Assembly (NCBI RefSeq): GCF_003952185.1
Contig: NZ_RXFS01000001.1
Coordinates: forward strand, 248,001 to 312,000
Length of the DNA: 64,000 nt
Source of the DNA: Variovorax sp. 679
GTDB lineage: Bacteria > Pseudomonadota > Gammaproteobacteria > Burkholderiales > Burkholderiaceae_C
Direction: 5' to 3'
The number at the start of each line of letters is the position of its first letter. The stretch's first letter is position 1. Below the pieces are notes generated by a model, which worked only from the letters and a program-made list of their open reading frames with translations, did no database searches and was not told where the DNA came from. Shown here piece by piece: positions 46,801 through 55,345 of the stretch. A program made the translations under genes and the position numbers.

Positions 46801-48270
46801 CTACTTCACCTCGACGACCGAGCCCAGGGCAAAGGCGCCCAGTTGCGCATCCCAGCGCTGGCCGGCCGCCGCGTTGTCCGCATTGGCCCAGCGGATTGCG
46901 AAGCGGGCATCGGCGGCCAGCCGTGCGTCGGTATCGGGTAGCGCGAGCCACAGTTGATAGCTGCCGGTAGGAAGATTGGCCGGCAGCGTGGTGGTGACTG
47001 TCGCGGCCTGATCGCTGGAGGCAGGCATCCACGTGCGCGGATCCGCGCCGGTCGTGCCCAGGCGGTGGACTTCGCTCGTCACCGCATGCCTGAGCACCAG
47101 CTGCACCCCACGCGGATTGAAGATGCGTGCCCAGCCTCCGTTGCGCAGCAAGAGCTGGACGCTCAGCGCCTGGCCACGCACGACCTCGCTGGCGTGGGTG
47201 GCCCTCGAAAGCACCAACCGGTAGCCCATCCTGCGGCGCACCTCGGCCATGCAGCCGCCTTTCACCCACTTGTCGTGGAACATGGCGCGGTAGTACTCGT
47301 CGTTGAGATAGGTCAGCTTGTACCTTGCGCCCTCGCCAAGAATGTCGGCGCATTGAGAGCGAAGCTCGGCGTTGAGCTCGTCGGCCGGCTTGCAAGTCTC
47401 GCCACCGAAAGGAGCGAAATTCCCCAGACGGTCGACGTAGTCGCGTTGCTTCGCCGCGATCGTGGCGTCTTCGTCGTAGGTGCCGACATCGGTCCTGCTC
47501 GCGAGGAAGCAGTCGTTGTGCACGCCGACACGCTGCGTACCCGCGGCCGGCAGCTGCGGTGAGCCCTCCATGACGTACGCGGGGTAGCGCAGCTGGATGA
47601 AACGGCTCGTCGGCAGTGCGGCGAGCAGGGCATCGCGGATCTGGTTGCGAGGGGCCGCTTCGGTCAGGTTGTTGGACGAGGTATGCCACTCGCCCCAGGC
47701 GCCGATGAAACCGGCCTGCATGAACGCGATGATGTCGGCATTGCGCTGCAATACCGGCTTGAGCTGCTCGATGTGGGCAAGCACGCGGGACAACGGCGCG
47801 TCCTGTGCGTTGCGGTAGTCGACTTCCGTTTCCGGATAGTTGTAGACGACGCGCATGACCAGTTTCGTACCGGCGGCGCGTGAGTTGGCAAGGGCGGTCT
47901 CCACCTGCGCAAGCAGTGTCGAGGGCAGCTCCGCATTGCGGTATGCCGACAGGTTCAGCTTTGAGAACAGCAGGCGGTAGCCGTTCTTGTAGGCATCGTC
48001 CGCGTCGTCGCGGGTGAGCGTGTCCAGGTCGGTCCAGGTCCAGCGGTAGAAGCCGCGCTCGGGGTTGGGAAAATCGGCGTCGGTCGCGGTGAATGTGACG
48101 ACCGTCTTCAGTTCGTTATTCATGGAAGGCGAAAAGAGGGAGCCTTGCGGCGGGAGTGCGCCCGAATCCGAACCGCCGCCACCGCAGGCGGTGAGGATCG
48201 CCATCGAGAGGACGGTTGCAAGGCGGCTCATGCCCAGGAATGGACGGCGAAGGAAGTGTTGCTTCTGCAT
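46801..48270 (-). CDS. DUF4832/DUF4874-like lipoprotein
   Basis: A 489-aa predicted lipoprotein: signal MQKQHFLRRPFLGMSRLATVLSMAILTAC with lipobox LTAC, then a Gly-rich linker. The body has the features of the DUF4832/DUF4874 pair: a TIM-barrel-like first half (NPERGFYRWTWTDLDTLTRDDADDAYKNGYRLLFSKLNLSAYRN) and a C-terminal beta-sandwich with PTGSYQLWLALPDTDARLAADARFAIRWAN. These proteins are carbohydrate-active-like but without a proven activity. The ribosome-binding site is weak. Conserved acids such as EWH in GAWGEWHTSS could be catalytic. Confidence 0.8.
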   Translation of the reverse strand: MQKQHFLRRPFLGMSRLATVLSMAILTACGGGGSDSGALPPQGSLFSPSMNNELKTVVTFTATDADFPNPERGFYRWTWTDLDTLTRDDADDAYKNGYRLLFSKLNLSAYRNAELPSTLLAQVETALANSRAAGTKLVMRVVYNYPETEVDYRNAQDAPLSRVLAHIEQLKPVLQRNADIIAFMQAGFIGAWGEWHTSSNNLTEAAPRNQIRDALLAALPTSRFIQLRYPAYVMEGSPQLPAAGTQRVGVHNDCFLASRTDVGTYDEDATIAAKQRDYVDRLGNFAPFGGETCKPADELNAELRSQCADILGEGARYKLTYLNDEYYRAMFHDKWVKGGCMAEVRRRMGYRLVLSRATHASEVVRGQALSVQLLLRNGGWARIFNPRGVQLVLRHAVTSEVHRLGTTGADPRTWMPASSDQAATVTTTLPANLPTGSYQLWLALPDTDARLAADARFAIRWANADNAAAGQRWDAQLGAFALGSVVEVK

Positions 48271-49058
48271 GTTTGTGACTCGTTTGTAGGTTGATCCCCG
48301 CGTGCGTGAACGGTGGACGTGTGCTGGATTCGGGATTGCGCTGAAGGCAATGCCGCTCGGTGCGGGTGATTCAGGGGCCGAACCAATAGAAAAGCCATGC
48401 GGCAAGGACCGCGAGGGTCGAGAACAGGACGATGGTGTGGGACCAGCGGCGCAGCCGGTGGAGGGCGGCCAGCTTCCATTGCGCGAAGGCTGTCGCCCGC
48501 CTCAGCTCGTGGTTCGCCCTCGCTCTCCAGTGACCCATGCGGCGATGCACGGCAATCGCCACGGCTGGCGATGCGGCCTCTTGCGGCGCACCGGGAGCCG
48601 GCAGCCATGCAACGTCAAACAAAAGCAGCAGGAAGAAGCGCTCGACGCGCGACGGGGAGCGAGGAACAACAGGAAAGGGCTGGATGCTTGCTGGATCGGA
48701 AGCGGTGTTTGCTGGCGAGAACGGCATTCGAGGGTGCCCGGGTCCGGCTGGACTCCTGGGGAGGATGGTCTGAGACCCGATGCTCGCGCGCTCATGTTCA
48801 GAAGCTCTGCAACTTCCATCAAGATTGGATCAAGCCGCATGTGCAGCCGATGCCATGCGGTCCGGGCCGTCGTGGCGAAGCACGGCACCTCGGGCAACGC
48901 TGGCCCTGCGGAAAATCCTGGCGAGTTAACATTCCGCGGGTGCGACGGACAGTGCTTGCGCGCCGCGCGAGAGCAGTGGCACACGCGGGGCTCTGGCGAT
49001 GTTCTGGCGGCGCGAACGCCGAGGCATCGATGCGCTGGTCCCGCACATTGACAGTTCC
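48271..49058. other. 788-base gap, mostly unassigned
   Basis: Between the DUF4832 gene and the response regulator. A minus-strand frame (next entry) is the only plausible gene. The rest shows no conserved gene, RNA or terminator hairpin that I can support. It must contain the promoter of the two-component operon, since its start at 49059 has no adjacent upstream gene. Confidence 0.5.
48371..48727 (-). CDS. Possible small membrane protein
   Basis: A 118-aa open frame with an obvious C-terminal transmembrane segment (HTIVLFSTLAVLAAWLFYWFGP) preceded by a basic stretch (LHRLRRWS), as in small tail-anchored proteins. The N-terminal half is Pro/Ser/Arg-rich and looks like shadow translation, so a shorter product from the Met at 48540 (about 55 aa) is possible. 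No family is recognised and codon evidence is weak. Confidence 0.35.
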   Translation of the reverse strand: MPFSPANTASDPASIQPFPVVPRSPSRVERFFLLLLFDVAWLPAPGAPQEAASPAVAIAVHRRMGHWRARANHELRRATAFAQWKLAALHRLRRWSHTIVLFSTLAVLAAWLFYWFGP

Positions 49059-49754
49059 ATGACCGACGAACGTATCCTGATTGTCGAAGACGACCCTCAG
49101 ATAGCCGAGGTGCTCACCGCCTACCTGCGGCACGAGGGCTACCAGACGACGCACTGCCTCGATGGAGAAGAGGCCTTGCGCGTATTCAGGCAGTGGCAAC
49201 CCGCCCTGGTGCTCCTAGACTACATGCTGCCCCGGCTGAGCGGCAGCGACGTTCTTGCCGCCATCCGGCGCGCGGGCGACGTCCCGGTCATCATGGTCAC
49301 GGCCGTCAACGAGGAAGCCGAAAAACTCGGGGCGCTTCGCTACGGCGCGGACGACTACGTGGTCAAGCCATTCAATCCGAAGGAGGTCGTCGCGCGCGTG
49401 CGGGTCGTCCTCCGGCGCACCCGGGCTCCCCTCCTCGCGCCGCAGGCCCGGCTGTCCTGGGGCGCGCTCGAACTCGATCTCGATGCAGTGACCGTGCATG
49501 CCGCGGGTGACTCAACCCCGCTCGATCTGACAATCACCGAGTTCAAGCTCCTGTCGGTCATGATGCAACACCCACGCAAGGCCTTCAGCCGGTTCGAACT
49601 GCTGCAGGCATCCCTGCCCGAGAGCGATGCCCTCGAGCGTGTCGTCGACACGCACGTGCACAACCTGCGCCGCAAGCTGGAAGAGCGTGGCGTCACCGGC
49701 ATTCCCCTCGCGGTCCGAGGTGTCGGCTATCGCCTGAGCAGTTCCTGGCCATGA
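49059..49754 (+). CDS. OmpR-family response regulator (BaeR-like)
   Basis: A 231-aa response regulator. The receiver domain has the phospho-acceptor Asp in LVLLDYMLPRLSG (about residue 53), the acidic pair in VEDDPQIAEVL, Thr in MVTAVNE and Lys in YVVKPFNPKEV. The C-terminal winged-helix DNA-binding domain follows (VVDTHVHNLRRKLEERGV, VRGVGYRL). The start at MTDERILIVEDD is standard for this group; an upstream Met is rejected. Its stop overlaps the sensor kinase start by four bases. It converges with the TOMM operon and is the obvious candidate regulator of it. Confidence 0.93.
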   Translation: MTDERILIVEDDPQIAEVLTAYLRHEGYQTTHCLDGEEALRVFRQWQPALVLLDYMLPRLSGSDVLAAIRRAGDVPVIMVTAVNEEAEKLGALRYGADDYVVKPFNPKEVVARVRVVLRRTRAPLLAPQARLSWGALELDLDAVTVHAAGDSTPLDLTITEFKLLSVMMQHPRKAFSRFELLQASLPESDALERVVDTHVHNLRRKLEERGVTGIPLAVRGVGYRLSSSWP

Positions 49755-50932
49755 CGTCGCGCAGATCGCTGTGGGCGTGGCTCACCTGGCGCATGGTCGC
49801 CCTGGCCGTTGCCGCGACGGCCGCCGTGCAGGTCGGGATGTGGATTCGCTACGAGATCTGGTCGGAAAGAATCAACTCCCAGTTGCCCCCGGAGATAGCG
49901 GCCGAACTGGGACGGCTCGAAGATGCGCCGAAAGAAAACACGAAGCGGCTCCACGAGATCTACACGCAGTATTCCGATCTCTTCGTTTCCCCCACCGATA
50001 CCGAGGACCTGCTCGTCCAGGCTTTGTTGAGCCTGGCCATCATCCCGTTCGTGGTGGTGTTCGCCCTCATCCTGGCGCGCCGCATCGTGCAGCCACTCTC
50101 GCATGTGGTCGTGGCCGCCGAATCGGTTTCGGTCGGGCGGTTCTCGACGCGGGCCCCCGTTCCGGAGACCGCGCCCGCCGAGCTTCAACGGCTCGCCACT
50201 CATTTCAACAAGATGGCGCAGCAGCTGGAGTCGTACGACAGGGAGCTCCACGATTCGAGCGCGGCCATCGCGCATGAGCTTCGGACACCCTTGACCGCGG
50301 CGATGGGACGCTTGCAGGGCATCATCGACCAGGTGTTTCCATTGGAAGAGAAGCAGATCGCCACGGTGCTGGACCAGCTCGTGCAGATCCAGCACATCAT
50401 CGGTGACCTGCAGGTGCTGTCGCTCGTGCAGGGCAACAGGCTTCAGCTGGAGATCACCGAGTTCACCGTGCGCGAGTTCATCGACGAACGCATCTCGTGG
50501 GCCGGCCCCGCCCTGCGCAAGTGCGGCTTGCGGGCGCTCAATCATGCCGATGCGGCGCAGATGCTGCGCGGAGACAGGAGCCGGCTCGGTCAGGCCCTGT
50601 CGGCCCTCATCGACAACGCGATGCGCCATGCAAGCGACGGAGGCATCGTGGAGGTCGACTTCGAGGCGGGAGACCAGAGCGTCGAGCTGATCGTGAGGGA
50701 CCGGGGGACGAGCATCTCGCCCGACGACAAGGACCTCTCGCGCCTCTTCGAGCGCTTCTGGCGCGGGGAGAAATCCCGCTCGCGGCACGCAGGTGGAACG
50801 GGTCTTGGCCTGTCGATCGTCCATGCGATCTGCAAGGCGCATGGCGGGCACGCGGTTGCCGCGGCACGCACCGGCGGAGGCATGGAGATCCGCGTCTGCC
50901 TCCCGCGTGCGGGGGGTGCTGCAGGCGCCTAG
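49751..50932 (+). CDS. Sensor histidine kinase (BaeS-like)
   Basis: A 393-aa membrane sensor kinase. Two transmembrane helices flank a periplasmic part (about residues 10-33 and 95-118), followed by HAMP (RRIVQPLSHVVVAAESVSVGRFS), a HisKA H-box IAHELRTPL (about 175) and an HATPase_c domain with N-box LIDNAMRHA, DRGTSIS and GTGLGLSIVHAI. The gene overlaps the response regulator stop (ATGA) and its own stop overlaps the convergent gene at 50929 by four bases. The signal sensed is unknown. Confidence 0.93.
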   Translation: MTSRRSLWAWLTWRMVALAVAATAAVQVGMWIRYEIWSERINSQLPPEIAAELGRLEDAPKENTKRLHEIYTQYSDLFVSPTDTEDLLVQALLSLAIIPFVVVFALILARRIVQPLSHVVVAAESVSVGRFSTRAPVPETAPAELQRLATHFNKMAQQLESYDRELHDSSAAIAHELRTPLTAAMGRLQGIIDQVFPLEEKQIATVLDQLVQIQHIIGDLQVLSLVQGNRLQLEITEFTVREFIDERISWAGPALRKCGLRALNHADAAQMLRGDRSRLGQALSALIDNAMRHASDGGIVEVDFEAGDQSVELIVRDRGTSISPDDKDLSRLFERFWRGEKSRSRHAGGTGLGLSIVHAICKAHGGHAVAAARTGGGMEIRVCLPRAGGAAGA

Positions 50933-51372
50933 TCCGCCAGTACCTGCAGGGTGCCCTGCACGGTGTACGCGCGCACGCACATGCGGGTCAGCTGCACGAG
51001 AAACTGGAACACGGCCGGCTCGCCCAGGCAGTCGGGCGTGATCGCCATGATGTCCTTGCGAAGCTCCATCAGCCGGTTGCCGGACATCGCCATCTCGGCG
51101 GAGGCGCCGTAGTAGTTCTTCCAGAAGTCCTGCAGCAGGCCGCGCTTGACTTCGTCGATCACGAGCGTGTAGCCGCGCTCCCAGACTGCTTCGGCCATCG
51201 GCAGGCAGTCGACTTCCGGATCCTCCAGGCGCGCGCCCGGAGGCACCATGAACACACGCCGCATCGCGACACGCTCAACCGCGGCTTGCTGCGGGCGCAT
51301 GGCCGGACTCCGGAAGCTGGTTGGCAACAGCCGACGCGGCGCAAGAAACGGGGAAATGATGGTTTGCAGCAT
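50929..51372 (-). CDS. Hypothetical protein, last gene of the TOMM operon
   Basis: A 147-aa protein that I do not recognise. It is soluble and has mixed helical character, with a moderately conserved-looking core (FWKNYYGASAEMAMSGNRLMELRKDIMAITPDCLGE). The true start may be ATG at 51372 or a Met at residue 25 (MRPQQAAVERV). It lies 60 bases after the RhiA-like gene, so it is likely part of the TOMM transcription unit; role unknown. Its stop overlaps the convergent histidine kinase stop by four bases. Confidence 0.6.
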   Translation of the reverse strand: MLQTIISPFLAPRRLLPTSFRSPAMRPQQAAVERVAMRRVFMVPPGARLEDPEVDCLPMAEAVWERGYTLVIDEVKRGLLQDFWKNYYGASAEMAMSGNRLMELRKDIMAITPDCLGEPAVFQFLVQLTRMCVRAYTVQGTLQVLAD

Positions 51373-51432
51373 GGCGTGTTGGTCTCATGGTCGTCGTCCT
51401 CAGCGGAACGGGGAGGTGTGACAGCAGGAAAT

Positions 51433-52089
51433 TCAGGCCGCGAGCAGTCGCAGGCGGCTCGCGTTGGAATGGGCCAGGCTCTCCGGCTGGTCCCAGGTTC
51501 CGTCCGCGTTCAGTGTTGTGGTCAGCGCATAGACGCCGGGCGGGTAGCGCAGCTCCAGCGGGTTGTTGATCGTGCTCGCGTCGATCACGTCGCCTTCCTG
51601 GTAGTCGCCGTAGGCCATGAAGTACTTCGGATGCGGCGAGATGACCAGGTTCTGGTTGGGACGCGCCTGCACCGCGTACACCGTGCTCCCCCCCATGGTC
51701 ACGCCCACGGCGGCGGCCGACCTGGCCGGGATGCCCGCCGATTGCGCGAGATAGAACCGCGACTGCTCGGGCCCCTGCGTGGGGTTCATGAACCGGTAAG
51801 TGCGGTTGCAGTCGAGCGTGATCTTGTTGTTCGGGCCGCTCGGCACGTAGGTCTCGGTGGGCGTGAACTGGGCGCCGGGCTGCAGTTCGCCCGTTTCGGC
51901 CCAGGAGAAGCCGGTGTCGACGCTCCACTGGAACTTGACGCGGGAGGTCGGGCCGGGGTTCGAGAACCTGACGAGCCAGGCCAGCGACAGCGCATTCGGC
52001 GCCAACTGCGTCGGATCGTTCTGGAACACCATGAAGCAGCCCGGATGGCTCGCATGGTTGTCGACCGCGACGGAGTAGATCATTCCCAT
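51433..52089 (-). CDS. RhiA-like protein in the TOMM operon
   Basis: A 218-aa protein opening MGMIYSVAVDNHASHPGCFMVFQ, with features resembling the rhizosphere protein RhiA family (SLAWLVRFSNPGPTSRVKFQWSVDTGFSWAETG), known as quorum-regulated in Rhizobium. No signal peptide. The rest is beta-rich (VYALTTTLNADGTWD). The ATG at 52089 has GGGAAG upstream. Resemblance to RhiA is by eye only. It sits between the FHA protein and a small hypothetical gene in the TOMM run, so it could be a product carrier, a receptor, or simply co-regulated. Confidence 0.6.
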   Translation of the reverse strand: MGMIYSVAVDNHASHPGCFMVFQNDPTQLAPNALSLAWLVRFSNPGPTSRVKFQWSVDTGFSWAETGELQPGAQFTPTETYVPSGPNNKITLDCNRTYRFMNPTQGPEQSRFYLAQSAGIPARSAAAVGVTMGGSTVYAVQARPNQNLVISPHPKYFMAYGDYQEGDVIDASTINNPLELRYPPGVYALTTTLNADGTWDQPESLAHSNASRLRLLAA

Positions 52090-52189
52090 GGCAACTTCCC
52101 ACAAGCTAGTGATTGACAGCCCGGGCCACGACGGCACCAGGCTGGACGTCACTCTAGGGAGTGCAGGGAACGATCGGAATTACAGAAGA

Positions 52190-53128
52190 TTACAGAGGTT
52201 GCGCCCCGCCACGAATCTCGAAGGAGTAGTTGCCCAGGCGCACATTGCCGCGCCGCCGCTCGACCAGCGGCGGTTCGGCCAGGTGCGGCGGCAGCGCATT
52301 CAGGATCTGGTGCTTGGCGCGAAAGATCTGGATGTTCACGTAGGAGGGCTCCACGCCCAGCATGCGCGACAGCTCGTCGAGCCCGATCCAGCCCTGGCTC
52401 TGCGGCGCGAGGCCCCTCTGGGCGTCCTTCTGGCGCAGCCGCGCGAGGGTGACGAGGGTGTAGTGATGGATGCGTTCGCCCAGCGGCACCGACTTGCCCT
52501 CCGCCACCAGGTTCAGGCTGGTGTGCTCCTCGTTCTGGCTGACGTCGAAGTGCAGCGCGACATCCGCCGTCGCCGGCGCCGAGGCTGCGATGGGGTTCTC
52601 GGAGGTGAAGGCCAGGTCGTCGCACAGCACGAACTCCCAGGTGCTGCCCGAGGTGCGGACCATGGCGCCATCGCTCAGGTGCTCGATGCCGTCGATGTGC
52701 TCCAGCATCCAGCGTCCTTCCTGGAAGTAGACGTTCGCCTCGGGCTGCTGGTCGTCCGGCAGCAGGTTCTCGCGCAGGCCCAGCGCCACCATGATGCCGT
52801 CCCCGTCCACGGGAAAGAGGCAGGTGGCCGGCGGCGCGAGGTCGTCCGCGATCCAGACCGACTCGTCGCCCACGCCCATGCGGACTTCGGCGCCCGCCGA
52901 CAGGGCGGTCCATCGGCCGCTGGCAAGGCGTTCGCCGTTCATCGTGGTGCCGTTGCGACTCTGGTCGACGATTTCCCAGGTGTGCCTGTTCCATCGCACG
53001 AGCGCGTGGACCTGCGACACGTCCGGCGCCTGCAGCACCGTCTGGCACACCGAGGCGCGGCGACCGAAGGCGTGCACCGGCCGCAGCACGGTGGATCGCT
53101 GGTCGAGCTTGTTCCTGAAGATGGCCAT
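52190..53128 (-). CDS. FHA domain plus winged-helix protein
   Basis: A 312-aa protein. The N-terminal FHA fold (about residues 10-85) shows the phosphothreonine-binding pattern VHALVRWNRHTWEIVDQSRNGTTMNGERLA, including the conserved Ser/Asn loops. The C-terminal about 80 residues resemble an OmpR-type winged helix (GLDELSRMLGVEPSYVNIQIFRAKHQ and RLGNYSFEIRGG). It can therefore couple a phospho-protein signal to DNA. The TOMM operon also encodes a Ser/Thr kinase, its most likely partner. It starts 21 bases after the cyclodehydratase gene. Confidence 0.85.
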   Translation of the reverse strand: MAIFRNKLDQRSTVLRPVHAFGRRASVCQTVLQAPDVSQVHALVRWNRHTWEIVDQSRNGTTMNGERLASGRWTALSAGAEVRMGVGDESVWIADDLAPPATCLFPVDGDGIMVALGLRENLLPDDQQPEANVYFQEGRWMLEHIDGIEHLSDGAMVRTSGSTWEFVLCDDLAFTSENPIAASAPATADVALHFDVSQNEEHTSLNLVAEGKSVPLGERIHHYTLVTLARLRQKDAQRGLAPQSQGWIGLDELSRMLGVEPSYVNIQIFRAKHQILNALPPHLAEPPLVERRRGNVRLGNYSFEIRGGAQPL

Positions 53129-53149
53129 TCTTTCTTCTCCTTCGCGATA

Positions 53150-55345
53150 TCAGACGTAAAGCGCCTGCGGATTCAGGTCGGCCTCACACATCGGAGTGTC
53201 GCGCCATCCCAGCCCGACCGGCACGCGGTACAGGCGCGGATTGCCAAGTTCGGGCCAGATGTGGCAAAGACCGGGCACCACGACCTTCACCGTGCACAGG
53301 GGAACGTCGGGGCGCGTGTGGTCCAGGACGATGGTTTCCAGGCCAAGGGATTCGGCGATGCCGACGCACCGGCGGATCTCGGCGGAGATGTCCGTCCGCG
53401 CCTGCGGCATGGCGGGCGCGGCGTCGGCCATCCCGGCCGGCATGAGGAAAACCGGCGGCGCGCCCTCCTCCGCGCCTTCATCGGCCTGCACAGCAAAAGT
53501 CTTGCCTGCCGCGATCAGCTGGCTCATTTCGGTCAGTGCCCGCTCGCAGGCCAGCGAGCGCTCGGGACTGCAGCCGAAGCCGATCGCCCACGCGCCGGTG
53601 TCGAGGTGCCGTCCGACGGCTACCACCGCCGGAATGCCGAAGTCGTGCGTGATGTCGAGCACCCAGCGCTCCCAGCGCGGGCCGCAGGTGCGCTCGACGC
53701 GCTCGCGGATCTCGCCGGACAGGCCGCCCAGGTCGATGCCCGGCCTGCGCAGCCGGCCATACCACCAGACGGCGGCGGCATCGCGCTCCACCAGCTCCAG
53801 AAAACCCTGCAGGATGGCTTCCTCACGGGTGTTCCCCGCCGCGCTGCCGTTGGACGTCCAGCTCACGTGAAACCGGCTTTGCGCCGGCGCGTTGGCAAAA
53901 CAGAAGGCCAGCGGCAGGTAACGGCGCTCGCCGGCGGTCAGGGACCAGGCCGGGGTCCACCAGGACGGCCGCTGTTGCTGCTGCGCTGCGGACGGTGCCA
54001 CGGCGTGCGGCGGCTTCCGGGGGCCGTCGAATTCCGCGCGCTGCCGTTCGCTGAAGAGCGCCAGCGCCTGCGGCTCGATGCAACGCGCGTCGAGGTCGGC
54101 CGCGGGCGCGATCACCCACGCCTCGTCGCCCTGGAAGAAGGCGGCATGCCGCTCCGCCGCCTCGCACAGCGCGCTGGCGCGCGACTGCGCCATCGACATG
54201 CCCTTGCCCAGGCACACCTGGGTCAGCACGCCGGGCAGTTCGTCGTCGCCGCTCGGCGGCGTCCTGAAGATTTCGCTGCGATAGACCGTCAGCGCGCCCT
54301 CCGCCTCGGCATTCAGCGGCACGATCCGCGCGATCACGCCGCTCAGCGGGCTGACGTGGCGCATCAGCCGCTCCACCGTGACCGAGGCCGGCACCGTGCG
54401 CCAGCCGCCGTCGTGGCTGGCGGTGGGCAGGCCCGGCGCCAGCACGACGGGCTCGCGCTGCCGCCGCGCGACCAGCCCCGGCGTGCCGCAATGCGGGCAC
54501 TGCGGGCGCATGGCCACGGGATGCGGCTGCGATGAATCCAGCACCAGCAGCTGCGCGCCATCCGCATGGGTTGCAAGCTCCCGCGCGAGGGGCAACAACC
54601 GGTCGAGCCGTTCGCCGACCAGCCCGGCGCCGGCCCGCACGGGCAATCCGCTGCCGGGGCGGCCGTGCCGTTCCTGCCACCACGCACGCGCCGGCCGGTT
54701 CCTGAGCCAGCGATGCGCGAGGCAATGCCAGCACGGACCGGGCTCCACCGCGCCCGGCCTGAAGACGGGGCCGGCCATCGCCTGCTCGCCCGTCGGCTTG
54801 ACCAGCAGCCAGGCGCGGCCGGAAGCACGCTGCTGCGCGTCGACGGCGCCCAGCCGGGGATCGAGATAGTCGTCGCAGAACACGAGCGTGAGACCGGCGC
54901 CGCCGGGCAGCTCCTGCGACAGGGCCTGCCCCCAGCGGCTCACCGCCTCGCCGCTCACCGCGCCCGACAGCATGACGACGTCCACGTTGCCGGAGAGCGC
55001 CGTGCGTACATGCCCCACCGAATAATCGGGAACGAAATGGAAGTCGGCACCGTCCGCCGCCGCGGGCCGAACGAGCCCCTGACGTGCCAGCGCCTCGAGC
55101 GCATGCAGCATCTGCGCGAGCGGCTCGGCCGCTCCCTCGGCTCGGCAATGCGCGGCGAGGCTGATGCCTTCGCGCAGCACGCGCTCGACGGCCATCACGC
55201 CCGGCGAGCCGAGCACCAGCAGGTCGTTCTCGCTCGCCAGCAGCAGGCGGTCCTGCAGCACCACGGGCGGCAGGAACCTGTCGTGCCAGCGAAAGACGTC
55301 GCCGAAGAAATCGGGCGGCGCACCCTTGCTCAAGCCGTCACTCAT
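53150..55345 (-). CDS. TOMM docking scaffold/YcaO cyclodehydratase fusion
   Basis: A 731-aa fusion of the TOMM leader-docking/ThiF-like protein (C-type, N-terminal about 350 aa, with zinc pairs CWHC and CPHC) and a C-terminal YcaO domain (D-type cyclodehydratase). It uses ATP to make thiazoline or oxazoline rings from Cys, Ser or Thr. YcaO motifs include SRASALCEAAERHAAF (phosphate-binding), GFLELVERDAAAVWWYG and ERALTEMSQLI. The usual C-terminal PxPxP tail is not seen: the end reads EADLNPQALYV. The ATG at 55345 overlaps the methyltransferase stop by eight bases, so both are coupled. Confidence in the family is high. Confidence 0.9.
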   Translation of the reverse strand: MSDGLSKGAPPDFFGDVFRWHDRFLPPVVLQDRLLLASENDLLVLGSPGVMAVERVLREGISLAAHCRAEGAAEPLAQMLHALEALARQGLVRPAAADGADFHFVPDYSVGHVRTALSGNVDVVMLSGAVSGEAVSRWGQALSQELPGGAGLTLVFCDDYLDPRLGAVDAQQRASGRAWLLVKPTGEQAMAGPVFRPGAVEPGPCWHCLAHRWLRNRPARAWWQERHGRPGSGLPVRAGAGLVGERLDRLLPLARELATHADGAQLLVLDSSQPHPVAMRPQCPHCGTPGLVARRQREPVVLAPGLPTASHDGGWRTVPASVTVERLMRHVSPLSGVIARIVPLNAEAEGALTVYRSEIFRTPPSGDDELPGVLTQVCLGKGMSMAQSRASALCEAAERHAAFFQGDEAWVIAPAADLDARCIEPQALALFSERQRAEFDGPRKPPHAVAPSAAQQQQRPSWWTPAWSLTAGERRYLPLAFCFANAPAQSRFHVSWTSNGSAAGNTREEAILQGFLELVERDAAAVWWYGRLRRPGIDLGGLSGEIRERVERTCGPRWERWVLDITHDFGIPAVVAVGRHLDTGAWAIGFGCSPERSLACERALTEMSQLIAAGKTFAVQADEGAEEGAPPVFLMPAGMADAAPAMPQARTDISAEIRRCVGIAESLGLETIVLDHTRPDVPLCTVKVVVPGLCHIWPELGNPRLYRVPVGLGWRDTPMCEADLNPQALYV

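Noticed and set aside
48819-49199. 126-codon minus-strand frame over the response regulator start
   Set aside because: Overlaps the coding start of the response regulator and shows no conserved sequence.
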